Source of the DNA: Massilia sp. ZL223
GTDB taxonomy: Bacteria > Pseudomonadota > Gammaproteobacteria > Burkholderiales > Burkholderiaceae_D
Direction: 5' to 3'
DNA length: 64,000 bases
NCBI RefSeq assembly: GCF_018119395.1
Contig: NZ_JAGPWD010000030.1
Span: 1-64,000, forward strand
How positions within the stretch are numbered: the stretch's first letter is position 1; each line of letters begins with the position of its first letter. Of this stretch, positions 1-10,693 are shown piece by piece. Both the position numbers and the translations under genes were made by a program. Below the pieces are notes generated by a model. That model was given only the letters and a program-made list of their open reading frames with translations, ran no database searches and had not been told where the DNA came from.

Positions 1-39
1 GGACCAAAGAGGCCCCGTTTTCATACGCTCAGAAACCGA

Positions 40-1860
40 TCAACGCTTGCGCGGCGGCGGCAAGTCCGTGCAAGTGCCTTCATAAGCCTCGGCAGCCATG
101 CCGATCGACTCACCCAGGGTCGGGTGCGGGTGAATGGTCTTGCCGATATCCACGCCATCCGCGCCCATCTCGATCGCCAGCGCCACTTCGCCGATCATGT
201 CGCCCGCGCTGGTGCCCACGATGGTGCCGCCGATGATGCGGTGCGTCTCGGCATCGAACAGCAGCTTGGTGAAGCCTTCGTCGCGGCCGTTGGCCACGGC
301 GCGGCCGCTCGCGGACCACGGGAAGTGGCCCTTCTCGACCTTGATGCCCTTGGCCTTGGCTTCCTCTTCCGTGATGCCGACCCATGCCACTTCCGGATCG
401 GTGTAGGCCACCGACGGAATCACCTTGACGTCGAAGTGCGCCTTCTCGCCGTGGGCCGCTTCCGCCGCCACGTGCGCCTCGTGCACCGCCTTGTGGGCCA
501 GCATCGGCTGGCCGACCAGGTCGCCGATCGCGAAGATGTGCGGCACATTGGTGCGCATCTGGCTGTCGACCGGGATGAAGCCACGGTCGCTCACCGCGAC
601 ACCGGCCTTGTCCGCGCCGACCTTCTTGCCGTTCGGGCTGCGGCCCACGGCCACCAGCACCAGGTCGTAGAGCTGCGGCTCGGGCGCGGTGACGCCGGCT
701 TCCGCCGCTTCGAAGGACACCTTGATCCCTTCCGGCAGCGCTTCCACGCCGACGGTCTTGGTCTTCAGCATGATGTTGTCGAAGCGGTGGGCATTGTGCT
801 TCTGCCAGACACGCACCGCGTCGCGGTCCGCGCCCTGCATCAGGCCGTCCATCATCTCGACCACGTCGATGCGCGCACCCAGGGTCGAGTACACAGTCGC
901 CATCTCCAGGCCAATGATGCCGCCGCCGATCACCAGCATGCGCTTCGGCACCTGGCGCAGCTCCAGCGCTCCGGTCGAATCGACGATGCGCGGATCTTCC
1001 GGCACGAAAGGCAGCTTCACCACCGAGGAACCGGCGGCGATGATCGCCTTCTGGAACTTGATGACCTTCCTGGCGCCGTCCGGGCCGGTCACTTCGATGT
1101 GGTTCGGGCTCAGGAACTGGCCCACGCCCTGCACCACATTGACCTTGCGCGCCTTGGCCATGAAATTCAGGCCGCCGGTCATCTTCTTGACCACGCCGTC
1201 CTTGAAGCCGCGCAGCTTGTCGATATCGACTTCCGGCTTGGCGAAGGTGACGCCGACGTCGCCCATGTGGGCGGTCTCGTCGATCACGTGCGCCACGTGC
1301 AGCAGCGCCTTCGACGGGATGCAGCCCACGTTCAGGCAGACACCGCCCAGGGTGGCGTAGCGCTCGACCAGCACGGTGTTCATGCCGAGGTCGGCGGCGC
1401 GGAAGGCAGCCGAGTAGCCGCCCGGGCCCGCGCCCAGGACCATCATCTCGCACTCGACGTCGACCTGGCCGCTGTAGCTGGCGGCGCCCGGCGCCGGGGC
1501 CGCAGGGGCGGACGGGGTCGGGTGGGCCGGGGCGTACGAATCTGCCGGCTTGTTCGCCGGGGCCTGCGCAGGCGCGGCTGCCGGAGCTGCGGCAGGAGCA
1601 GCAGCCGGTGCGGCGCCTGCGCCGGATTCGTCCAGCATCAGCAGCAGCGAGCCTTCGTTGACCTTGTCGCCAACCTTGACCTTCAGCTCCTTCACGACGC
1701 CCGCGTGGGTCGACGGGATTTCCATGCTGGCCTTGTCGGATTCGACAGTGACCAGCGACTGGTCGACCTTGATGGTGTCGCCCGCCTTGACCAGCAGCTC
1801 GATCACTTCCACATCCTTGAAGTCGCCGATGTTCGGGACTTTCACTTCAACAGTGCTCAT
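40..1860 (-). CDS. lpdA: Dihydrolipoyl dehydrogenase (PDH E3) with N-terminal lipoyl domain
   Basis: E3 component of the pyruvate dehydrogenase complex: reoxidises dihydrolipoamide on E2 and passes electrons through FAD to NAD+ in the cytosol. At 606 aa it is longer than a plain E3 (about 470 aa) because residues 1-80 are a lipoyl domain with the modified lysine K43 in ESDKAS, followed by an Ala/Pro linker (about 82-130). The FAD motif GAGPGG is at 143-148 and the redox disulfide is C175/C180 ([13 protein letters not shown]). HPHPTLGE near the C terminus carries the catalytic His-Glu pair. It starts 13 bp after aceF with a GGAG ribosome site, so it is the last gene of the aceE-aceF-lpdA operon. 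Lipoyl-E3 fusions are known in Neisseria and other betaproteobacteria, so the fusion is normal here. Confidence 0.97.
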   Translation of the reverse strand: MSTVEVKVPNIGDFKDVEVIELLVKAGDTIKVDQSLVTVESDKASMEIPSTHAGVVKELKVKVGDKVNEGSLLLMLDESGAGAAPAAAPAAAPAAAPAQAPANKPADSYAPAHPTPSAPAAPAPGAASYSGQVDVECEMMVLGAGPGGYSAAFRAADLGMNTVLVERYATLGGVCLNVGCIPSKALLHVAHVIDETAHMGDVGVTFAKPEVDIDKLRGFKDGVVKKMTGGLNFMAKARKVNVVQGVGQFLSPNHIEVTGPDGARKVIKFQKAIIAAGSSVVKLPFVPEDPRIVDSTGALELRQVPKRMLVIGGGIIGLEMATVYSTLGARIDVVEMMDGLMQGADRDAVRVWQKHNAHRFDNIMLKTKTVGVEALPEGIKVSFEAAEAGVTAPEPQLYDLVLVAVGRSPNGKKVGADKAGVAVSDRGFIPVDSQMRTNVPHIFAIGDLVGQPMLAHKAVHEAHVAAEAAHGEKAHFDVKVIPSVAYTDPEVAWVGITEEEAKAKGIKVEKGHFPWSASGRAVANGRDEGFTKLLFDAETHRIIGGTIVGTSAGDMIGEVALAIEMGADGVDIGKTIHPHPTLGESIGMAAEAYEGTCTDLPPPRKR

Positions 1861-1873
1861 CGGTCCGCTCCAA

Positions 1874-3511
1874 TCACAGAAGGGTCTTGCGCAGGTCGGC
1901 CAGCACCTCGGCCAGGTACGCGGCGAAGCGTGCGGCGCCGGCGCCGTCGATCACGCGGTGGTCGTAGGACAGCGACAGCGGCAGCATCAGGCGCGGCTGG
2001 AAGGCCGAGCCGTCCCACACCGGCTTCATCGCGGACTTAGACAGGCCCAGGATGGCCACTTCCGGTGCGTTGATGATCGGGGTGAACGCGGTGCCGCCGA
2101 TACCGCCCAGCGACGAGATGGTGAAGGTCGCGCCCTGCATCGCTGCCGGCGAGAGCTTGCCGTCGCGCGCCTGCGCCGACAGTTCGCCCATCTCGACGGC
2201 GATCTGCGAAATCGTCTTCTTGTCGGCATCCTTCACGACCGGGACCACCAGGCCGTTCGGGGTGTCGGCCGCGAAGCCGATGTTGAAGTACTGCTTGACG
2301 ATCAGGCTGCCGCCGTCTTCCGACAGCGACGAGTTAAATTGCGGGAACTTCTTCAGCGCCGCGACCGATGCCTTGATCACGAAGGCCAGCATGGTCAGCT
2401 TGACCGTCGACTTCTGCTTGGCCAGCGCGGCGTTCGAATCGACGCGGAACTGTTCCAGGTCGGTCACGTCGGCGTCTTCGAAGTGCGTGACGTGCGGGAT
2501 CATGACCCAGTTGCGGTGCAGATTCGGACCCGAGATCTTCTTGATCCGCGGCAGGGCCACGGTTTCGGTCGGGCCGAACTTCGAGAAGTCCAGCGACGGC
2601 CACGGCAGCACATCCATGCCGCCGCCACCGCCGGCCTTGGCCGGGGCTGCAGCGGTCGGGCCTGCGGCCATCACGCCCTTGACGAAGTTCTGCACGTCCT
2701 GCTGGGTGATGCGGCCTTTCGGGCCGGTGCCCGGCACGCGGCCCAGATCGACGCCCAGTTCGCGCGCGAACTTGCGGATCGACGGCGAGGCGTGGGCTTT
2801 CGAGCCGGTGACGCCTTGCGCAGGGGCTGCGGCCGGTGCCGGAGCTGGTGCCGGCGCCGGGGCTGCTGCAGCTGCTGCTGCCGGAGCGGCTGCCGGTGCA
2901 GGTGCTGCAGCCGGTGCAGCTGCGGCAGGTGCGCCGCCGGTGGCTTCGAGCATCAGCACGAGCGAGCCTTCGGCAACCTTGTCGCCAACCTTGACCTTGA
3001 TTTCCTTCACGACGCCGGCATGGCTCGACGGGATCTCCATGCTGGCCTTGTCCGATTCGACCGTGATCAGCGACTGGTCGACCTTGACGGTGTCGCCCGG
3101 CTTGACCATCAGTTCAATGACTTCGACTTCCTTGAAGTCGCCGATGTCCGGGACCCTGACTTCGACGATGCCGCCCGATGCGGCCGGGGCTGCCGGTGCC
3201 GCGCTCGGAGCAGGCGCTGCTTCAGCGGCTGGCGCCGGTGCGGCAGCGGCCGGTGCAGGCGCAGCGGCGCCGGCGGACTCCTCGAGCATCAGCACGAGCG
3301 AGCCTTCGGCGACCTTGTCGCCGACTTTCACTTTGATTTCTTTGACGACGCCGGCATGGCTCGACGGGATTTCCATGCTGGCCTTGTCGGATTCGACCGT
3401 GATCAGCGACTGGTCGACCTTGATGGTGTCGCCCGGCTTGACCATCAACTCGATCACTTCGACTTCCTTGAAGTCGCCGATGTCGGGGACTTTGACTTCC
3501 ACAATGCTCAT
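1874..3511 (-). CDS. aceF: Pyruvate dehydrogenase E2, dihydrolipoamide acetyltransferase
   Basis: E2 core of pyruvate dehydrogenase, transferring acetyl groups from E1-bound hydroxyethyl-TPP to CoA. The 545 aa protein has two near-identical lipoyl domains (about 1-80 and 118-195, each with ESDKAS) joined by Ala/Pro-rich linkers, then a peripheral subunit-binding domain near 240-275 ([24 protein letters not shown]), then the acyltransferase domain with the catalytic SYDHRVIDG motif near the C terminus. E. coli AceF has three lipoyl domains; here the third is effectively carried by LpdA. A GGAG site precedes the ATG. The 79-bp gap to aceE contains one REP-like palindrome. Confidence 0.97.
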   Translation of the reverse strand: MSIVEVKVPDIGDFKEVEVIELMVKPGDTIKVDQSLITVESDKASMEIPSSHAGVVKEIKVKVGDKVAEGSLVLMLEESAGAAAPAPAAAAPAPAAEAAPAPSAAPAAPAASGGIVEVRVPDIGDFKEVEVIELMVKPGDTVKVDQSLITVESDKASMEIPSSHAGVVKEIKVKVGDKVAEGSLVLMLEATGGAPAAAAPAAAPAPAAAPAAAAAAAPAPAPAPAPAAAPAQGVTGSKAHASPSIRKFARELGVDLGRVPGTGPKGRITQQDVQNFVKGVMAAGPTAAAPAKAGGGGGMDVLPWPSLDFSKFGPTETVALPRIKKISGPNLHRNWVMIPHVTHFEDADVTDLEQFRVDSNAALAKQKSTVKLTMLAFVIKASVAALKKFPQFNSSLSEDGGSLIVKQYFNIGFAADTPNGLVVPVVKDADKKTISQIAVEMGELSAQARDGKLSPAAMQGATFTISSLGGIGGTAFTPIINAPEVAILGLSKSAMKPVWDGSAFQPRLMLPLSLSYDHRVIDGAGAARFAAYLAEVLADLRKTLL

Positions 3512-3550
3512 AGTGTTAGCTCCAAATTATTTTTCGAGTTAGCTTCAACC

Positions 3551-3578
3551 CGTCATCCCGGCGCAGGCCGGGACGACG
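3551..3578. repeat. REP-like palindrome between aceE and aceF
   Basis: A single copy of the window's dispersed palindrome, core CCCGGC-GCAG-GCCGGG flanked by CGTCAT and ACGACG. It lies inside the operon, between two co-directional genes, where it could form an mRNA hairpin. It lacks the CCAAGTT arm seen in most other copies. Confidence 0.7.
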
Positions 3579-3590
3579 AGCGGTGAGCAT

Positions 3591-6287
<2,697 letters not shown>

Positions 6288-6348
6288 TAATGCGTCTCCT
6301 TGAGTATGCGCCCCACCCGATCCCTAAACATGGCTGGCGGCGAAGTGG

Positions 6349-6358
6349 TGAAATTTCA
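6349..6358. promoter_or_regulatory. Palindrome TGAAATTTCA in aceE leader
   Basis: A perfect 10-bp palindrome between the aceE promoter and start codon. It uses the same TGAAA half site as the palindrome at 6425-6439, so both may bind one repressor. The identity of that regulator cannot be read from this window. Confidence 0.35.
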
Positions 6359-6381
6359 AATATCGATTAATAAACCCATGG

Positions 6382-6410
6382 ATTCTAACAGCGGTATTTT
6401 TCTTTTTCAA
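6382..6410 (-). promoter_or_regulatory. Sigma70-type promoter for aceE-aceF-lpdA
   Basis: On the minus strand, TTGAAA (6410-6405), a 17-bp spacer and TAGAAT (6387-6382) sit in an AT-rich patch upstream of aceE. Both boxes are close to consensus and the spacing is ideal. Confidence 0.7.
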
Positions 6411-6424
6411 ATTGCGATATGTAG

Positions 6425-6439
6425 TTTCATTATGTGAAA
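6425..6439. promoter_or_regulatory. Operator candidate TTTCA-N5-TGAAA upstream of aceE promoter
   Basis: A 15-bp inverted repeat with perfect 5-bp arms lies 14 bp upstream of the -35 box of the aceE promoter. The placement suits an activator or a co-operating repressor site. No other gene is a better target: folD starts 335 bp away. Confidence 0.4.
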
Positions 6440-6560
6440 TCATATGCTGCAACCGCACATTTTTCGGTCGCTCGTGCGGTTTGCTTAACTTGCCAATCCT
6501 ATAACGAAGTGCATTGGCAGAAGCTGCTAACTGTCCTCTCACCTATGGCATAAATACACC

Positions 6561-6641
6561 CGTCGTCCCGGCGAAGGCCGGGACCCAAGTTTGTTCGCGT
6601 CAACGCTGCTTAACTTGGGTCCCGGCCTTCGCCGGGAGTCG
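6561..6641. repeat. Inverted pair of REP-like elements (BIME-like)
   Basis: Two copies of the dispersed element face each other: 6561-6593 (CCCGGCGAAGGCCGGGACC then CAAGTTTG) and 6612-6641 (AACTTGGG then TCCCGGCCTTCGCCGGGA). Each is itself palindromic and the pair can fold into one long hairpin of about 25 bp. The rest of the 6288-6774 gap holds the aceE control region and no convincing gene. Confidence 0.85.
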
Positions 6642-6774
6642 CTGCCGCCAGTGGCGGGAGCGACGGATGGGGTATGCGAACTTTAACTATGAATATGACA
6701 ATGCTTGTCCCCACGCGGCGCGCGATACGGGCGCGGGCTTTATAATTTCATTTTTGCCCAGCCCGAGCCTACCC

Positions 6775-7680
6775 ATGCCTGCCCAACTGATCGACGGAGT
6801 CCTCCTTTCCCAACAACTGCGCGCCGACATCAAGGAACGCGCCGCCAAACTCACCGCCGCCGGCAAGCAGCCCGGCCTGGCCGTGATCCTGGTCGGCGAA
6901 GACCCGGCCAGCCACGTCTACGTGCGCAACAAGGTCAAGGCCTGCGGCGACGTGGGCTTCCACTCGGTGCTGGAGAAGTACGACGCCGACCTCACCGAGC
7001 AGGCCCTGCTCGACCGCATCGCCGCCCTGAACGCCGACCCGGCGATCCACGGCATCCTGGTCCAGATGCCCCTGCCCAAGCACATCAACCCGAGCAAGGT
7101 CATCGAAGCCATCGCCACCAGCAAGGACGTGGACGGCTATTCGGTGCTGTCGGCCGGCGAACTGGTCGCCAACCTGCCGGGCTTCCGCCCCTGCACCCCG
7201 TACGGCTGCATGAAGCTGATCGAGACCACCGGCATCGACCTGCGCGGCAAGCACGCCGTGGTGATCGGCCGCAGCAACACCGTCGGCAAGCCGATGGCCC
7301 TGCTGCTCTTGCAAGCCAACGCGACCGTCACCATCTGCCATAGCGCAACGCCGGACCTGGGCTACCACACCCGCCAGGCCGACGTGGTCGTGGCCGCCGT
7401 CGGCCGCCGCAACACCCTGACCGCCGACATGGTCAAGCCGGGCGCGATCGTGATCGACGTCGGCATGAACCGCGACGACGCCGGCAAGCTGTGCGGCGAC
7501 GTGGACTTTGCCGGCGTGAGCGAAGTCGCCGCGCACATTACCCCGGTGCCGGGCGGCGTCGGCCCGATGACGATTACCATGCTGTTGATGAACACCGTGG
7601 AGTCCGCAGAACGTGTGCACTCCAGCAGCCAAGCAACCGGCCAGGCAAAAGGAATGGAACCGAAGCCCGGCCTGGCATAA
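6775..7680 (+). CDS. folD: Bifunctional methylenetetrahydrofolate dehydrogenase/cyclohydrolase
   Basis: FolD interconverts 5,10-methylene-, 5,10-methenyl- and 10-formyl-tetrahydrofolate in cytosolic one-carbon metabolism. The start is placed at MPAQLIDG, not at the much earlier in-frame ATG, because family members begin here. Visible motifs are [13 protein letters not shown] (catalytic Tyr/Lys), [15 protein letters not shown], the Rossmann stretch [14 protein letters not shown] and [11 protein letters not shown]. The 301 aa protein has a non-conserved tail of about 20 residues after LLMNT compared with the usual 285 aa. It is followed after 19 bp by the oligopeptidase gene. Confidence 0.97.
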   Translation: MPAQLIDGVLLSQQLRADIKERAAKLTAAGKQPGLAVILVGEDPASHVYVRNKVKACGDVGFHSVLEKYDADLTEQALLDRIAALNADPAIHGILVQMPLPKHINPSKVIEAIATSKDVDGYSVLSAGELVANLPGFRPCTPYGCMKLIETTGIDLRGKHAVVIGRSNTVGKPMALLLLQANATVTICHSATPDLGYHTRQADVVVAAVGRRNTLTADMVKPGAIVIDVGMNRDDAGKLCGDVDFAGVSEVAAHITPVPGGVGPMTITMLLMNTVESAERVHSSSQATGQAKGMEPKPGLA

Positions 7681-7699
7681 CCTTTCAGGAAGGAAGACC

Positions 7700-9781
7700 A
7701 TGAGCCTCGAGACCAGCAATCCCCTCCTCGATTTTTCCGGCCTGCCGCGCTTCGACCAGTTCCGCCCGGAACACGTCACGCCGGCCATCGAGCAGCTGAT
7801 CAAGGAAGCCGCCGACGTCGTGACCCGGCTGGAAGCGCCAGCCGACACGGTGACCTGGGACAGCTTCGTGGTCCCGCTCGAGGAAGCCACCGAGCGCCTG
7901 GGCCGCGCCTGGGGCGTGGTCAACCACCTCAACCACGTGGCCGACACGCCCGAGCTGCGCGCCGCCTACAACGAGAACCAGCCCAAGGTGACCGAGTTCT
8001 GGACCGCCGTGGGCCAGAACGAGGCGCTGTTCGCCAAGTACAAGGCGCTGCGCAACAGTCCGGACTTCGCGAGCTTCAGCGCCGCGCGCAAGCGCATCGT
8101 CGAGAACGCGCTGCGCGACTTCCGCCTGGGCGGCGCCGAGCTGCCCGAGGATAAGAAGCAGCGCTTCGCCGAGATCCAGGAGCAGCAGGCCGCGCTGTCG
8201 ACCCGCTTCTCGCAGAACGTGCTGGACGCGACCAACGACTACAAGCTGCTGGTCGAGCACGAAGCCGAGCTGTCCGGCCTGCCCGAGGACGTCAAGCAGG
8301 CCGCCCGCGCCGCGGCCGAAAAGGACGGCAAGGCCGGCTGGATGTTCACCCTGCATTTCCCGTCCTATTTCCCGGTCCTGCAGATGGCCCACCACCGCGC
8401 GCTGCGCGAGAAGATCTACCGCGCCAGCGCCACCAAGGCTTCCGAGGAAGGCGTGGTGTTCAGCGAGCGCGAGAAGTGGGACAACTCGGGCGTCATCGTC
8501 GACCTGCTCAAGCTGCGCCACGAAGAAGCCCAGCTGCTGGAATACGCCAACTTCGCCGAGGTCTCGCTGGTGCCGAAGATGGCCGAGAGCCCGAAGCACG
8601 TGGTCGAGTTCCTCGAAGACCTGGCGCGCCGCGCCCGCCCCTTCGCCGAGAAGGACCTGGAAGAACTGCGCGCCTTCGCCCGCGACGAACTGGCCCTGCC
8701 GGACATGCAGTCCTGGGACGTCACCTATGCCTCGGAAAAGCTGCGCGAGAAGCGCTACGCCTTCTCGGCCCAGGAAGTGAAGGAATACTTCCCCGAGCCG
8801 AAAGTGGTCGAGGGCCTGTTCAGCGTGATCCAGAACCTGTTCTCGGTCCAGATCAAGCCTGACGACGCGCCCGTGTGGCACCCGGACGTGCGCTTCTTCC
8901 GCATCGAGCGCGATGGCCAGCTGGTCGGCCAGTTCTACCTGGACCTGTACGCACGCGCCGGCAAGGCGCAGGGCGCCTGGATGGACGACGCGCGCGGCCG
9001 CCGCCTGGCCACCGGCGGCATCGTCCAGACCCCGATCGCCTACCTGACCTGCAACTTCACCCCGCCTGCAACGGTGGATGGCAAGCTGCAGCCTTCGCTG
9101 TTCACGCACGACGAGGTCATCACCCTGTTCCACGAGTTCGGCCACGGCCTGCACCACATGCTGACCGAAGTCGAGGAGCTGTCGGTGTCCGGCATCTCCG
9201 GCGTCGAATGGGATGCGGTGGAGCTGCCTTCCCAGTTCATGGAGAACTTCTGCTGGGAGTGGGACAAGCTGCAGCAGATGACCGCCCACGTGAAGACGGG
9301 TGAGCCGCTGCCGCGCGCGCTGTTCGACAAGATGACGGCGGCGAAGAACTTCCAGGCCGGCATGCAGACCCTGCGCCAGGTCGAGTTCTCGCTGATCGAC
9401 ATGCACCTGCACTACGATTTCGACCCGACCAGCGAGCGCACCGTGCAGGAGCTGATCGACGGCATCCGCAAGCAGTTCTCGGTCATCATTCCGCCGAGCT
9501 TCAACCGCTTCCAGCATTCGTTCAGCCACATCTTCGCGGGCGGCTACGCGGCCGGCTACTACAGCTACAAGTGGGCCGAGGTGCTGTCCGCCGACGCCTA
9601 CGCGGCCTTCGAGGAAGCGCTGGAGCACGGCGGCGACCAGATCATCGAGACCGGGCGCCGCTTCCAGCGCGAGATCCTGGCGGTGGGCGGTTCGCGCCCG
9701 GCGCTGGAATCGTTCAAGGCCTTCCGCGGCCGCGAACCCAGCATCGACGCCCTGCTGCGCCACAGCGGCATGAACGCCTGA
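7700..9781 (+). CDS. prlC: Oligopeptidase A, M3 family zinc metallopeptidase
   Basis: Cytosolic zinc endopeptidase that degrades short peptides, including cleaved signal peptides in E. coli. The 693 aa protein carries the HEFGH zinc motif (HExxH) followed by the M3 downstream Glu region, and the C-terminal FSHIFAGGYAAGYYSYKW segment typical of M3A enzymes. The start is set at MSLETSNPLLDF, which has an AGGAAGGAAG ribosome site; the open frame extends farther upstream into folD without support. It forms a short operon with folD and ends at a strong terminator. Confidence 0.96.
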   Translation: MSLETSNPLLDFSGLPRFDQFRPEHVTPAIEQLIKEAADVVTRLEAPADTVTWDSFVVPLEEATERLGRAWGVVNHLNHVADTPELRAAYNENQPKVTEFWTAVGQNEALFAKYKALRNSPDFASFSAARKRIVENALRDFRLGGAELPEDKKQRFAEIQEQQAALSTRFSQNVLDATNDYKLLVEHEAELSGLPEDVKQAARAAAEKDGKAGWMFTLHFPSYFPVLQMAHHRALREKIYRASATKASEEGVVFSEREKWDNSGVIVDLLKLRHEEAQLLEYANFAEVSLVPKMAESPKHVVEFLEDLARRARPFAEKDLEELRAFARDELALPDMQSWDVTYASEKLREKRYAFSAQEVKEYFPEPKVVEGLFSVIQNLFSVQIKPDDAPVWHPDVRFFRIERDGQLVGQFYLDLYARAGKAQGAWMDDARGRRLATGGIVQTPIAYLTCNFTPPATVDGKLQPSLFTHDEVITLFHEFGHGLHHMLTEVEELSVSGISGVEWDAVELPSQFMENFCWEWDKLQQMTAHVKTGEPLPRALFDKMTAAKNFQAGMQTLRQVEFSLIDMHLHYDFDPTSERTVQELIDGIRKQFSVIIPPSFNRFQHSFSHIFAGGYAAGYYSYKWAEVLSADAYAAFEEALEHGGDQIIETGRRFQREILAVGGSRPALESFKAFRGREPSIDALLRHSGMNA

Positions 9782-9787
9782 TGCACC

Positions 9788-9815
9788 GGGGAGGCTGGCC
9801 CTCCCCTTTTTTTTT
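9788..9815 (+). terminator. Rho-independent terminator after prlC
   Basis: A GGGGAGG / CCTCCCC stem with a 5-nt loop is followed by nine T residues. It begins 7 bp after the prlC stop and lies just before holC, so holC needs its own start of transcription or read-through. Confidence 0.9.
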
Positions 9816-9825
9816 GACATACGAC

Positions 9826-10251
9826 ATGACCCGGATCGACTTCCACACCAACATCCCCGACAAGCTGACCTACGCCTGCCGCCTGGCGCGCAAGGCCTAT
9901 GCCTCGCGCGCCAAGGTCGTGGTGCTGGCCGAGAGCGAGGAACAGGCGGCGGCCCTGAACGAGGCGCTGTGGATGGTCGGCGACACCGACTTCATCCCGC
10001 ACGTGCCGGCGGGCGACCCGCTGGCGCCGCAAACGCCGGTGATCATCACCGCCGACGAAGCCGCGCCGCTGCCGCACCACGAGATGCTGGTCAACCTGAC
10101 CCGGCGCACGCCTGCGATCGTCGACCAGTTCGCGCGCGTGTTCGAGATCATCTCCACCGACGAACTCGATGCCGCCGAAGGGCGCAAGCGCTACGTCGCG
10201 TACAAGAAGCAGTCCTATCCCCTGACCCACTTCGTCGCAGGACAGTCATGA
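9826..10251 (+). CDS. holC: DNA polymerase III subunit chi
   Basis: Chi links the clamp loader (through psi) to single-strand binding protein at the replication fork. The 141 aa protein has the family pattern: MTRIDFHTNIPDK at the start, the CRLARKAYASRAKVVVLAES region, DTDFIPHV, and TPVII/LVNLT strands. The ATG at 9826 gives the family start; the open frame continues upstream through the prlC terminator but has no support there. The stop overlaps the next gene as ATGA. Confidence 0.93.
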   Translation: MTRIDFHTNIPDKLTYACRLARKAYASRAKVVVLAESEEQAAALNEALWMVGDTDFIPHVPAGDPLAPQTPVIITADEAAPLPHHEMLVNLTRRTPAIVDQFARVFEIISTDELDAAEGRKRYVAYKKQSYPLTHFVAGQS

Positions 10252-10622
10252 GCCAGAACTCTTCATTCGATCCGAGCATTCCGGTGCTGACGGAAGTCGT
10301 CGTCGAGCCGGTTACGTCTTCCCCTGCGCCCGAGCAGGCCGCCCCCGCCGAACAGCTGGAGCGGCGCGCCGTCGAACGCTGGACCGGCGAGGAATGGAGC
10401 GTCCTGGAACGGCGCGTAACCGAACGCATCCTGCAGCAGCTGCAGGGCCGGATCGATTTCGTGATCGAGCAGCGCCTGCGCGACGGCATCGCCGAAGCGG
10501 TCAACGGGGCGCTGCAAGGCTTCACCGGCCAGCTGCGCGCCAACCTGGAACAGACCATCGGCGAAGTCGTCACCCAGGCCGTGGCCCAGGAAATCTCGCA
10601 CCTCCAGACACTGGGCAAATAA
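10248..10622 (+). CDS. Small protein coupled to holC, DUF2486-like
   Basis: A 124 aa protein whose ATG overlaps the holC stop, so the two are translationally coupled. The N-terminal third is Pro/Glu-rich and probably disordered. From about residue 45 (RWTGEEWSVLERRV) it is predicted helical, with heptad-like spacing through ILQQLQGRIDFVIEQRL and ANLEQTIGEVVTQAVAQEI. Small proteins of this type follow holC in Burkholderiales; I recall the DUF2486 label but cannot confirm it. A role near the replisome is only suggested by the coupling. Confidence 0.75.
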   Translation: MSQNSSFDPSIPVLTEVVVEPVTSSPAPEQAAPAEQLERRAVERWTGEEWSVLERRVTERILQQLQGRIDFVIEQRLRDGIAEAVNGALQGFTGQLRANLEQTIGEVVTQAVAQEISHLQTLGK

Positions 10623-10693
10623 GCCCAGGCTGGCGGCACGTTCGCTCCCCATCGGCTAAGATTGCGGCCTGAGCCATTCAACAAGCCGCACCA

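Noticed and set aside
1874..3511. Near-identical halves at the aceF start as possible assembly error
   Set aside because: Tandem lipoyl domains are normal in E2 and the copies differ at synonymous sites and linkers.
124..3586. Long plus-strand frames over lpdA and aceF
   Set aside because: They mirror the repetitive lipoyl and Ala/Pro coding sequence and match no family.
6324..6542. 72-codon minus frame in the aceE leader
   Set aside because: It runs through the promoter and palindromes, has no ribosome site and no family.
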